Shown piece after piece: positions 46,375-57,971 of a stretch of DNA of 64,000 nucleotides. The DNA comes from Hippasteria phrygiana. Its lineage: Eukaryota; Echinodermata; Asteroidea; Valvatida; Goniasteridae. Both the position numbers and the translations under genes were made by a program. The stretch lies in the NCBI GenBank assembly GCA_037893225.1, contig JAZGUH010000444.1:1-64000 (forward strand), read 5' to 3'. Below the pieces are notes generated by a model. It was given only the letters and a program-made list of their open reading frames with translations. It had not been told where the DNA came from and did no database searches. Positions within the stretch are counted from its first letter, which is position 1. Each line of letters starts with the position of its first letter.

Positions 46375-48094
46375 ATGGCACTCAGTAGGCAAGGATCATT
46401 GGTGTTACGTAGATTCCTGTTTGGTCAACGAGGCTTTACCAGTACAGCGCCCTCTGATGTCAAGGCTGTATCTCGCTTTGCATCCCTTGATGCTAAGATC
46501 CAGAGAGCTTTACCTGCTAGATGGCAGTCTATATGGAATCATCCGGCAGGTTGGTATAATATAGTGCAGTCACATCACTGGCATCGGTTTGGTCATATTC
46601 ATTTATTTTTTATAGAAGTCGCCAAATACAAGGCAAAAAAACACTCCTAGGTAATTAGGGCTACAAAAGAGGTGGTGTGGTTAGCCACGTTTTAGGTTGC
46701 CAACCCTCCCACCCTTATGCATGGTTTTCCTGGGTCCAGATCTAGAGGATAAATTTAATAAATACCAAAGAAATTATCCCAATTTTAGGACCTATAGGCT
46801 ATAGACCCAGACAGGGTAACTTCCGTGTTGGTGAGACCAGTTCAACTCCACATAAAATGTCAACTTACCATTATTCCACAAGAAAAACAACCTAAATAAC
46901 AGCTAGTTTTGTGCATCGTGATAGGTTTACATTAAACATGTGCCAATTGTACTAGAAGTATCTGCATTCAAATTACAATGAAATGTTTGTTTATTTCTAG
47001 GGCTGAAGACAATTCATTTCTGGGCTCCAATATTTAAATGGGTGAGTATTGATCTTTGAAGATATGTGCAACTGCATTTATCTTGGATTAATTATGGTTT
47101 CCAGAACTGGTTACATGCTTTCACACACAGTTCAAATACTGTAGAACGGGCTTATGCACTGATATTATGTTCAGACTACATACACACTTTCTCCTTACTA
47201 GCACTACGGCTACAAAAACAAAAATAATTTTAAGTTCAGAGACAAACATTTTGAGTAAAAAGAAAACATGATGTTACATATGATTTGAAGGATTATATAT
47301 ATATTCCATATAAAGCTTGCATCCAGCACTTAATGATGCAATATTGATTAATTACAGAGTTAACTGCAGATTTAATTATTGTACCTACATTATGTATTTT
47401 GCAGTGCTTGGTAATAGCTGGCCTGTCTGACTATGCCAGACCACCAGAGAAGCTGAGTGCCTCCCAATCAGCAGCATTAGCTGCTACAGGTATGTGGACC
47501 CTTCAGTTATGTACATGTACACTAGTCATATCGAGGCTTCATCAGAAAACTTGAAATCTCTTCAGCATTTTGGCTCTACCCCTAACTGCAGCCCAGATTT
47601 CACTCCCGATTCAGTCATGCTTACCCATGTCTTATAAAGTTTAGTCGTAATGTGTCTGTTTAGTTGCACTGAAAAAAAAGAGGCACACACTATCTAATCT
47701 TACCTTAATAACCCTACCCCCAAGGGTGTGTGAAAATGTGTACTGAAATTGATGGATTCAGCACTGTTAGGGTTAAAGGTTTTGGTGTTGTGATGTTTTC
47801 AGGCGTGATTTGGTCACGATACTCCATGGTAGTCATCCCTAAGAACTGGAACCTCTTCAGTGTCAACATCTTTCTTGCATTCACTGGCTTGATGCAACTG
47901 GCAAGGATATATATGTGAGTAGTGCTTGGATGAGGAACCTAATTAGGTCCATTTTTTTCGAAATAAAATGTCAAAGGAACAGTATATAATGTGAAAATTG
48001 ACACTTTTGTTAAATTTTTGTCTATTTCGTTTACCCCAGGTATCATCAAAGTAAGAAGACAGAAGTAGCATCTAACCCAAAGCTTCAACCATGA
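46375..48094 (+). CDS. MPC2: MPC2, mitochondrial pyruvate carrier subunit 2 (5 coding exons)
   Basis: Coding exons are 46375-46549, 47001-47041, 47405-47489, 47803-47914 and 48040-48094; all phases join, giving 155 residues (human 127). The core matches the family: PARWQSIWNHPAG, HFWAPIFKW, AGLSDYARPPEKLSASQS, and IWSRYSMVVIPKNWNLFSVN. Together with MPC1 it forms the pyruvate importer of the inner mitochondrial membrane. Three hydrophobic stretches are visible. The first about 30 residues (MALSRQGSLVLRRFLFGQRG) extend beyond vertebrate MPC2 and look like an arginine-rich mitochondrial presequence. The ATG follows an acceptor site, so a 5' non-coding exon is likely. A TTAA element ends in intron 3 about 25 bases before exon 4. 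Confidence 0.95.
47708..47776. mobile_element. About 69-bp TTAA-type MITE beside MPC2 exon 4
   Basis: ATAACCCTACCCCC at the left and CTGTTAGGGTTAA at the right, with the shared interior AAATTGATGGATTCAG. It ends 26 bases before the exon 4 start, overlapping the usual branch-point zone. Confidence 0.55.
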
Positions 48095-48236
48095 AACATC
48101 CTGGCCCTTGATAGAGATTAAATTGTGGTGTATTTGGGGAGTAGTTCTTTAAAATATTTAGCAGATTGTACTTTTCAAACAAAAAGCTTTTGTGAATTAT
48201 ACAAACTATCTTTTTCAAAGTCAACAAAGAATACTG

Positions 48237-48580
48237 GCAGGAGCAGGATTTGAACCTGCAACCTCCGGAATACCGTCTCCCAAAATGTCAGTGTCTTGGT
48301 TGGTTTTTTGTGTTTTTTTGGGGGGCGGGGGGCACTAGTTAGAAGCAATAAACCCATAATGCAGTATAACCAGGGAGTGACAATGTGGGGATCACTCAAT
48401 GAGGATACAACTTTTCAACTTATAATACCGTCAAACAAACCACAAGGGAAACTGACAGGGTACATGTATTTGAATGAATTTTCAAAGTGAACAAAGAAAA
48501 CTGGCAGGAGTGGGATTTGAACCTGCGACTTCCGGAATACCATACTGGCGCTCTACCAACTGAGCTACCTTGCCCTGTGT
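48237..48580 (-). repeat. Composite tRNA-derived SINE in the MPC2 3' region
   Basis: On the minus strand a tRNA-like head (48580-48500) has A box TAGCTCAGTTGG and B box GGTTCAAATCC. It is followed by a body with CAGTTTCCCTTGTGG and GAGTGATCCCCACA, then a second partial tRNA-like segment ending at 48237. The same parts recur at 56731-57020. Confidence 0.7.
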
Positions 48581-49317
48581 TTAGTTGTAATCAGACAATA
48601 TATAGGGTTGACTAGATTATTTTGTTCCAGAGTTTTATCAAAGTTTATGAATTTAAATGTTATTAGAATCATGAACTATTGTGACATTTATAGCTGTAAT
48701 GATTGTCTGGAATCTATGAGGCCTATATAGAAGCATCATTTGCATTTGCACATTATTAAGCAGTTTACTCTCATGGCTGCATATCTTTTTTTCATTAGTT
48801 ATTGTTGAATTCTGAACAGATTTACATTATCTGTGCAAGGAAAGATTGACTTTTGTACAATGTACATATACATATATGCAAGAAAATTTCAATCACTCGG
48901 TAAATGCATTCTGAAATTTATGCATACAACCTATTCAAATTGAAACTTGTTTGGGTTTCTTGTAAATATTGTACTGTACCATTTCATTGTATAAATTACA
49001 TTCAATGAGTGAACCAGGTACAACAAAATTTGAGTAGTCTGAGGGGCACTGGATGTCCATGACCTCTTTTAGTGGCAGATTGGGGGGGGGGGGGGGGGGG
49101 GGCGCACTCATGCCCCTGTTTGTCTGTTAATGTTAGTTAGTTTAATATTTAGCATTTCAGGCAATCCTCAATGATATAAGTCTTCATATAATCATATTTT
49201 CAATAGAATAGTGCTTGCTGTTTCAACTGATGTCACCGTTGAGAACCTGCAACACCTGCTGTATATATAAACCATTAGTATCTTATTGTTGGAAAGATTG
49301 TTATATTTTAATAAGTC

Positions 49318-49323
49318 AATAAA
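49318..49323 (+). terminator. Candidate polyadenylation signal of MPC2
   Basis: AATAAA about 1.2 kb after the stop codon, past the SINE. Chosen by position only. Confidence 0.35.
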
Positions 49324-50885
49324 TAACCAGAATAATATAAAACTCTTTACTTGCTTTCACTTTATTCGGTATTTAGTGCAATGGTTTTTTCCACACCAAC
49401 TGCCGTTTTAGGTTTTAACCCTGCGTAATGAAAATTGTTTACACATTGAGCTTTAACAGCTAAAACTTTAAAACGTTAAATAAGCACTGGACAAAAATCA
49501 CCAGGATGAAAGTGACATTCACTTTGGTTTCTGGAGCAAGTTATCATGGCATTATTGAATGACTGCGTAGAAGAACATTGGTGTAGAGCAGCAATAACCA
49601 ATGCGTATAGCCAGCATAGATCCTGGTCTATCACAACTTCACAGTGCCAAGGACGGGTGTGGGGGAAGTAATGTCCATGGTATGTTCAGGGCCTGATTGA
49701 CCAGGGGACTAGGCATGATTAATCTGGACATTGATTAATTGGAATATATGGGGGAAGGCTGTCCAACAAGCAGTCAGTATAGTGTGACCTGATAAGGTCA
49801 TCCATAGAGCTCAATACCCCAAAATTCACAGAATTGGTGAACCACTGGGAGGGGGGGGGGGGGAGGTTGTGCAAAGCTCTGTGTGTGTGGAGGGGGGGGG
49901 GGGGGGGTGGTTCACATAATGCCATCACATTTACAACCTGTACCCAGGGCTGTCTTTGTGGGCTTGAGGCCTTGTCCAGATTAATCAGCAGTGACAAAGT
50001 GACATCTAATGAGAATTGCCCGAAACAGATGCAGATTGGCAAATTAACAAAAAGGCAACAAAACTGAACTAACAAGCAGCATTGTGTGTCTGGGGGATCG
50101 TAGGCGCTCGTGCCAGCATTGATAAATCATCACGGTGATATCACTAATTTTCGCAGTCACTGGCACACAGGGCACATAGTTTGCCATAAGTGCCAACCAA
50201 ACCAACAACAACAACAACAACAACAACATACTAAAATAATACTATAAAGCATACATTTCTGACAAACTATCAGGAATCTAAGAAAGCTTTAAAATAACAA
50301 AATTAAAATAAACTCAAAAAAGTAATTTACTTGAGCAACAGTTATATGAATGAATATTTCAGTTGAGAATATGTTCTTAATTCACATACTAGCCTTTTAA
50401 TCCTTAAGTATTTTGAAAATCTGTAGTGATTAGGAATATTCAAAAATTGTGCTGAGCTTAATCACTTCACTTGATTGCGCATTTGTAAGAAAAAGTTAAA
50501 ATGTCACTGCCTTTCACAACATTAGTAAACTTCTACATTTCACAGCCGTGTAGTTTGAATTTCTTGTCAAACACCAGTCATGGACCCTCAATAATTTACA
50601 GGAAACTAAAACAAAATGCCATGTGCAAATGAAAGAAAGTCCACAAAAATGCCACAGTGATTATTTTTTGCAGTTTCACAATGTTCAAAAATCTTGCTTA
50701 TATGAGCAAGGAATTTCAAGGCTAGAGATATGGAAAGGTTTATCTCAGCCTGAAACGTACAAGTTTAACTGTGTGATGAGGAACAGTATGGAGTACCATA
50801 CAGTTTCCTTTTCCATCTGATATGAAATAAGTTTCAAAAAAATAATAGAATAATCATGCTGTGAATACTGTAATCTCTTCCATGT

Positions 50886-51484
50886 TAAGGGTAGTGTACA
50901 TGATTGGTTATTGTCGCAATTTTCAGAAATGGGCAGATTTGGGAGTTAAGTATTTTATAGGAAATATTGTTCCACTGACCCGTTTAAAGTTTTGCGTTCT
51001 TGGATGGCGAAAAAAACGAGAGAAAAACGACGTTCGTTTTCAACCGTCGGGCAGCATTTGTTATAGCACCCTATTGTAAAATAAGCCCAATTTTTGTAAA
51101 TGGGATAATTATTAATTGGTCACATATCATTTACAAAGGCTGAGGGCCGAGCAGAACGTCCAAGATCCACTGCATGCACTGGTTACAACGCGTCGCTTCG
51201 GTACACTATGCGTGCGCCCGTTTTCGGATTGTTAACCCATTTTACGCACAACGCGGACTAACTATATTCAGTCAATAGAGGGCAGTTTTCCAACGACTGT
51301 TTGGCCTAACAATCGTTGGAAAACGATATAAATTTCTACTTTTCTTGAAAATGACAGCACACCTGGTGCCATCATTTCACAGGATGATTGAGACTACTAT
51401 TAACTTACAGTCTAGTAATTTTTTTTGGGTAATAATTCAGTAAAAAAAAATGTGGAGAATTACCAATTGTGTACACTAACTTTA
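50886..51484. mobile_element. Terminal-inverted-repeat element, copy B
   Basis: Starts TTAAGGGTAGTGTACATGAT and ends ATTGTGTACACTAACTT, an imperfect inverted pair. It matches 23111-23677 over most of its length, with a different internal insertion. Lies immediately downstream of OTC, probably in its 3' untranslated region. Confidence 0.7.
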
Positions 51485-51599
51485 AACAGCTAGTTTCTGA
51501 TAAATTATAACTCATAATACTTCAGATATGTTGTACATAAGACAATAAGAAAGTGAATTGTTGAAATAAATCCTGCCTCAATCCTAGGCTGTCTTGCTC

Positions 51600-54500
51600 C
51601 TAAAAGAATGGTTTGGGTGTCTTGGGGACATGATCCACCAGTAGAGACAGCAGAACAGCCTACAAATTGAAAGGAAAAAAACATGAAAGAAATTGAGTGT
51701 ATTAATGGTCGGTGTCTTCATCCTAAGAGCATTCACCACATAGATTCAATCCACACCCCACAATATGCAGTGATGGATGTGTTCATCAATTTGCCCTTCA
51801 ACTTGGTATATTTTCAAGATCTAAGACTAGTTGGGTTCTTAAATAGTATTCAATCTTTATTTAATCAATTACCATGACAGTCCATTTTCTGTTTTCAGCC
51901 TCTGGCCACACAAGGGAGTTCTTACTGTAAAAGACCTCGTCATCCACTTCCTCTGGCTTCCTAGGCAGGCAATGAAGGAAGGTCCAGTCCTTATCCATTA
52001 CATCTGTCATCTACATGGAAGAGAAATAAAGCACACATGGTGGTTAAATCAAATTGTTTAATATCCCTTCCACAGATATGAAATTTCCCTGCTCAATTTC
52101 ACTTTAGAAAGTATTAACAGACCTAAGAAGAAATGAAGTCATACAGTGTTTTTGAATTTGTACAGTCAGGTGGGGACGGAACATCGTGCTGCTGGGTATC
52201 ACAGCATGCATACAAGTTAAAATCATGTCAATTTCTGCCTGTTTTGGGGACAAACACCAAAACTACGTTTTTCAAACTCATGAGGAAACAGCAATGGTTT
52301 CCTTTAGGTCCCTGATACGAAGTAAAAATAATCCTCAAAATAAGCAATTATGTACAAAGTGCAGTTCATTGGATAAACCCTATACTACAACGTGGTAATC
52401 TGTCTGCATGTCCCCACTTGACAAATGTGGTTAACACAGTGTGACATCATTTATTCGTAGGTCTATTACCTTTCAAAATATGAAGTTGACATACCCTACA
52501 TGTATGCACTACAGTAGCATTATTTGCTTTCAGATACCAGAAAATCATTATATTGATGAATCCTACCTTCTTGGTGACTTGATAACCACTGAATGCCTTC
52601 AGTCGATCAACTTTTTCTTCTTCTTGTCCCATACTAATCCAAGTATCTGTGACAATTATGTTGGCATTGTGGCAAGCTTCCATTGGATCAGTGGTTACAG
52701 AGATATCGGTGTTTGCCTTTGAACAAAAATAGATGAGGAGTTACAAATCATATTGCTCAAGTAAAATTGAACAATCTTTTTAATTACCAGATAAAATAAA
52801 CAGTATGGCAACAGAGCTTTCATAAGAGTTTCATCAATCTTTTCAATAATCCTTCATTTAATCCTCCTGAATGCCTCATAGCTGTTTGGCCTCAATCCAC
52901 TAGAAAACAACAAGGTCTGGCTTCACAAGCATCAATTTAGTCATGGCTAAATGAAACGAAGTGATTGCAGCTAAATGACTCCCACAAAATCAAACCTCAT
53001 GTGATCCCATTTTTGAGCCAAGTGTCACATGCTTTATCGTCAGTATAAAACATGTTTGGGACTTTATACATTCCCTCATTTACAACTCCAAACATTATAA
53101 CATTCTAGTTTTTGTGGTTGGAATGAAACGTCTTACCTCTTTGGCAAACCTGATGGTATCTTCCATAACTGATGGAAAAATTTCATAGCCCTGTTGAATA
53201 AATTAATGATTAATGGACAATTTTAAATATAAACAAGAATATAATGTGCCAACTTTAGTTTACATTTATACTTTTTAGCATAGAAGGGATATCTTTCAAT
53301 TGTTGCTCCCAGCATCCGCTGCTCAGGCTGCCCATGTCGTGTTGGGATTAACCCTAACCCCCTAGACCCTTTTTTCTAGGAACCATCCTCAATCCTCCAA
53401 TTACCCTGCCCCAAAAAATGCATTCATCCTCAATCCTCCAAAATCCTCACGTGCTTTAAACACCGTTCATCCTCAATCCTCCAAAATCCTCTGCTTGAAA
53501 CACCATTCATCCTCAATCCTCCAAAATCCTCTTTTTTTAAAAATACCATTCATCCTCAATCCTCCAAAATCCTCCTTGCTTGAAACACCATTCATCCTCA
53601 ATCCTCCAAAATCCTCTTTAAAAAAAAATACCATTCATCCTCAATCCTCCAAAATCCTCCAAAACTGCAAGGAGGATTTTGGAGGATTGAGGTGGGTTAG
53701 GGTTAAAGTTCTAGGGTTTTGTAACACTCATGTTTCCCAAGGGTCGGGACTTTGGTCACTGAAACACTCAAGAAACAGCATTTTTTGGAAAGGGGGTTAT
53801 ACTTTCATTTTAAAGGTTGGCCAGCCTGGGTGGGCTTGGGAGGGAGGTGAAAAAGTGTGAAACCTTCAATTGCTATACTGTCTCTTTCTAGGCGAAGTTG
53901 TACAAACATGAACTAACCTTGGGTGTGGCTATCTTGAGGTTGATACCTAGCCTGGGCGCTGCCATCATGATGGAATGAATGATGTTATTACCATCACCGA
54001 CCCAAGCTAGTGTGAGTCCTCTCAGTGATCCATAATGCTCCTGCAGCCAAAATGAACCAAACATGTACATTTGTGCATCATGGGAACTTAAAGCCACTGC
54101 AAAGACCGAGTCCCAACAAAAAGTCTTTCCACATTTTGAAATTGAAATAAAACAATGTGTGCTAAACTTGGACTGACTTTATTAAAGCATGAAAACAAGA
54201 AGATAAATTAATATCCATTAAACTTCTTTATATTAGGTTCCCATTTACTTTCACTATCAATGGGCCTCTGGCATTGTTCCTGATAATGCACCTTTCACCT
54301 TGCATGAAATAGGATGGTTTCTGTACAAACATTCAATGGAGGAGTTGTGCTGTTTGTTTTGATAATGCAATAAATTATCATTGTTGAGAATTCATTATAC
54401 AGACCTAAGCATGTGACATACTATGCAAATTAACTTCATAAAATTAATATAAAATTTAATTCAACAATTTCTCAAAGCTGGCTGTTACCTGTAATGTTAG

Positions 54501-57500
54501 CATGTCAGCCAATGATTGCAATGGGTGGTATATTTCAGACAGCCCATTGACAATTGGGACAGAGGCTTCTTGAGTCAATGTGATCAGGTCATCGTGGCGG
54601 CAGACTCTGGCAAGAATGATGTCAACAAACCCTGAAAGTGCTCTGAAAATTAGACAAATACAAAATAATGAAAATATAATGAATAATCACAGATAACAGA
54701 CCATTGAGACCCATTCAATTCTAGACTTGGTATCATGGTAGATTGGATTGTAATATAAGGATTCATTGACCATTTTTATCACCAATGTGCACAGGAAATG
54801 GTTGATAAATTGACCTGTATCCATACATAGCAAGATTTTCAGTGGCAAGGTTTTTATCATGATTCTGGTTAACCAAAAACTCACAAATTGGGGTGTGGGG
54901 ATATTATTGACAAAGTAGTGACACTGAGTAATAACACATGTTCAAGCAATACAAGCATAAGGCATGCATATCAACATACAAAACTACAGTAATGAAAACA
55001 AAATTAAGACCATTTTTTAGGAGGGGGGGGGGAGGGGGTTGGGCATGGGGTATAGAGATACATCCACTCTGCAACCCCCTGGGTTAGGGGTATGGGCGAA
55101 TTGAGCATGTTTAAGTCAAGGAAGTACTCATACTTGGCTGTGTCTGGCAAGGATTCATTAACTCCAAGGTGGATGTCATTCTGGCTCAGGAAAGCTGGAT
55201 GACCACCAAGTGCTGCAAAACCTGTGCAAATAAAATATCAAATATGGATAGATCAATGAATACTATCAATGATTAACAATGGCTGGCTAGACATAGTATC
55301 ACTAATCATCACCTGGAGGTGTTGCGGACCTGCAAATCAGCCGGCGGGGCCCGGGCCCTTAAATTGCATGGTACACGGTCCGACATTGCAGGACACTTGT
55401 GACACTTTGTGTTTGGAGGATCATGAGCATTTTCCTTTTCCCTACCTAAATACCGGTATGTCCCCACGTTTGTAGTATCGATTCTATAGATTCCGAATAG
55501 CCCACAGAGTCACTTATACCGCATGACCTATTACTACGTCACTATACCGCTCACGACCTGAATGTACAGTCGAGTTTGTCTATCGTTAATGGCGCAAAGG
55601 GCATAATATAATGCCGTACGCGCCAACCCTGTCTACAACAACAACAACAAGGCCAAGGGCCACTTGAGGTGTTGGCTACAGAGGAAAGTGTGGAAGAACC
55701 AGCCCCTCACACTGAAACAAGACAAGATAATCTGATCTCTTCACAGTATGAATAGGGTCGGGATGTGTAACTAGTCCACTGCAAGGCATTAATAATGCCT
55801 TCGCCCATATTAAGCGTAGAAGTGCCAGGACTGGGCTCAAACCCACAACTTGCAGAATTACCCGCAGACCACGAATTCAATGCTCCAAACCACTAGGCTA
55901 CGGCACTTTCAAAAGAAAGAGGCTGTATGAGATGAGACAAAACCCATACAGCCTCTTACTCAGCACTCACCGGTCTCTGATGACATACGAGTCCTAGTAC
56001 TTCTCTTCTCAAAGATCAATGCAGCAGCTTTACCAATCAGTGGCTGGTACACCTCACCATTGTTCTTGATGCGTTCTTTTAGATCAGCTGCAGTCCACAA
56101 AAACTGCTCAATATCATGTTTGTTGAAGTCTCGCAAAGTGAGGAAGTTGCTACCAACAAACGATGTCTGCTTTGGATCAGACCTAAGCATGGGGAAGGTG
56201 CAAAATAAGAATTGAAATTTGAAGGTTTGCATTGTTTCTATCATGTCTATACCTGCCGATGCTAATTAAATACCTTAGCTATCCATAGTTATTAACAATG
56301 ATGCTGGGATTGAAAACAGATACTAAATATGTATGTCCTGTGAGTGAACAGAGTTGCACTGAACAGCTGATGACTGATGACTTGAACTTGACTCAGATTC
56401 ATATAAAGAAGGAATGCCAGACAATAAAATGTCTGAAATCCAATATGTAAGCTTACTAATCACAGTTTACATTTCAGACATTTCCAGATCACAAAATACA
56501 TTGTACATAATTTGGCTAGTATTATTAACTTTAACCCTAACCCTCCAGGGTATTTTGGCTAGAAACCCTGCCAGACGCATCAGATTGCATACTTTGTCAC
56601 CACAGATGCACTGTGCTGCGTCTGGCAGGGTTACGGTTAAGCCTTGGCCTGAAAATACCTCCAAACCTATGTGTACTACCAATGGAGGTATAAGAACATG
56701 GTAATCGTGTAGTTTAGGACAAAGAAACTGGCAGGAGCGGGATTCGAACCTGCGACCTCCGGAATACCGTACCGGTGCTCTACCAACTGAGCTATCTTGC
56801 CCTATGTTGGCAGTCTGCCAAATTGTCAGTATCTTTGTTCGGGTGGGCGCCAGTCAGAAGTCATAAACCCAGAATGTCGTATACATGGTATAGCCAGGGA
56901 TCACACCCAATTTTACGATACAACCTGGGAAGCGACATTGTGGGGATCACTCAATGAGGATACGACTTTTTAACTTATAATTCGTCAAACAATCCACAAG
57001 GGAAACTGACTAGGTAAATTTAGGACACCCCTATACATGCTATAAAAGCTAAAACACCTCGATCTTTTTTAAAGTTCTTAAATAGTTTGTACCATTCCAA
57101 AATGACTTTTGTGGCCTGGAGCAATCTTTTCTTAATCCCGACCCTAGTTTTAATAAATTTCGGAATAAATTTCGGAATGATGCAAAATATTTCAGAAATT
57201 AAAAAATCGAGGTGTTCTAGCCTAATCTAGGGGTGTCCTTTACATGATTACCAAGAACACTTCCTGCACAGTACAGTCACCATTGAGTAAATAACTTGTA
57301 AGGATTAAGAAGATCGAGGTGCCAGATAGCACTGTCCAATGCTGTCTCTGTCATCAACAGTAATTTTTTGTTTGTTTACAGTTATATGTACATGTCCAGT
57401 GGACTCTGAATACAGGAACTTCAGATGTGATGCCAAACTTTGTAACTGTTAACCACTTGTTGATGGTCAACCATGGAGAAATAAGACACTCTCCATGGGT

Positions 57501-57720
57501 CAACTATCACAATGAGTAGGCTAGAATAGATTGATGAATGTTGCCAATAATGTTGATTGTTGGATTTAACTCACACTCCCGCGATGTTACCGTGAAATGC
57601 TGCAGTGCTGCAAGCACCAATCTGTTTGTTGAGATTAATAAGAAAAACCTTCGAGTTTGGTCTGGGCTTGCAAGCCTGCAAAATAGATGAAGCGAGTCGA
57701 GGTAATACACCAGCTGACAT
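51600..57720 (-). CDS. OTC: OTC, mitochondrial ornithine carbamoyltransferase (9 exons)
   Basis: Exons in transcript order: 57720-57575, 56182-55971, 55221-55134, 54642-54489, 54040-53918, 53190-53137, 52716-52567, 52010-51873, 51659-51600. All phases join, giving 374 residues (human 354). The enzyme makes citrulline from ornithine and carbamoyl phosphate in the mitochondrial matrix. The carbamoyl-phosphate loop STRTR is at 110-114, HPLQ at 188-191, the ornithine loop DTWISMG at 283-289, and the HCLP catalytic motif at 322-325. The first about 50 residues lack acidic residues and fit a mitochondrial presequence. The family's key residues are all present, so it is probably active. Introns hold SINEs and a TTAA element. 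It is head-to-head with RPGR. Confidence 0.97.
53348..53706. mobile_element. TTAA-flanked MITE with internal satellite, OTC intron 5
   Basis: TTAACCCTAACCCCCTAG at the left and GGGTTAGGGTTAA at the right. Inside are about six copies of CATCCTCAATCCTCCAAAAT separated by short variable words. It matches the interior of 42093-42369 in opposite orientation. Confidence 0.85.
55629..55905 (-). repeat. tRNA-derived SINE with TTG-repeat tail, OTC intron 2
   Basis: Minus strand: head with A box TAGCCTAGTGG and B box GGGTTTGAGCCC (55905-55820), body with GGCCCTTGGCC, then a tail of CTTGTTGTTGTTGTTGT. Head, body and simple-repeat tail are in the standard SINE order. It lies about 65 bases from the OTC exon 2 donor; a small hairpin (AGAGGCTGTATG and complement) separates the two. 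Confidence 0.75.
56531..56640. mobile_element. TTAA-flanked MITE, OTC intron 1
   Basis: TTAACCCTAACCC at the left, GGGTTACGGTTAA at the right, with inner inverted words CCCTGCCAGACGCA and TGCGTCTGGCAGGG. 110 bp. Confidence 0.75.
56731..57020 (-). repeat. tRNA-derived composite SINE, OTC intron 1
   Basis: The body (GAGTGATCCCCACAATG, CAGTTTCCCTTGTGG) lies at the higher coordinates and the tRNA-like part (TAGCTCAGTTGGTAGAGC ... GGTTCGAATCCCG) at 56815-56735. Same components as 48237-48580; a body fragment also occurs at about 5995-6060. Confidence 0.7.
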
Positions 57721-57971
57721 TTTGTGTTTGTAAATACTGCAGCAAAATCAACCGAAAATAGTACAGCTACCCCACCACAGTCACACTCACATACATAAAT
57801 GTCTGTGGTCACACTCCACCGGACCGTAAACCAAAGCTAGCGCCCTCTACGTCGGCCCTCCATCTTGTAATTTCCCATAGTCAGGTTCCTGGTATTTGTA
57901 CTTCCATTGTACTGTATCGCCATGGAGACGTCTGAGTACCATCTGCATGCTTAACTCGTAAAAAATGAAAA
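57721..57971. promoter_or_regulatory. Compact divergent promoter of OTC and RPGR
   Basis: Only 251 bp separate the two start codons. No TATA box is evident. A YY1-like CAAGATGG (minus strand, about 57860) and an X-box-like site (57916-57929) are present, and the RPGR ATG itself lies in AAAATGGC, another YY1-like core. Confidence 0.75.
57916..57929 (+). promoter_or_regulatory. X-box-like RFX site in the OTC/RPGR promoter
   Basis: ATCGCCATGGAGAC differs from the typical GTTGCCATGGAGAC at two positions. It lies 43 bp before the RPGR ATG. RPGR is a ciliary protein, so RFX control is plausible. Confidence 0.55.

Larger units (their letters stand above)
48095..51599. other. Convergent intergenic region between MPC2 and OTC
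   Basis: Contains the MPC2 3' untranslated region with a composite SINE, a 21-base G run (49082-49102), further G runs near 49852 and 49893, and copy B of the TIR element found near the DCAF6 end. No further gene recognised. Confidence 0.5.
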
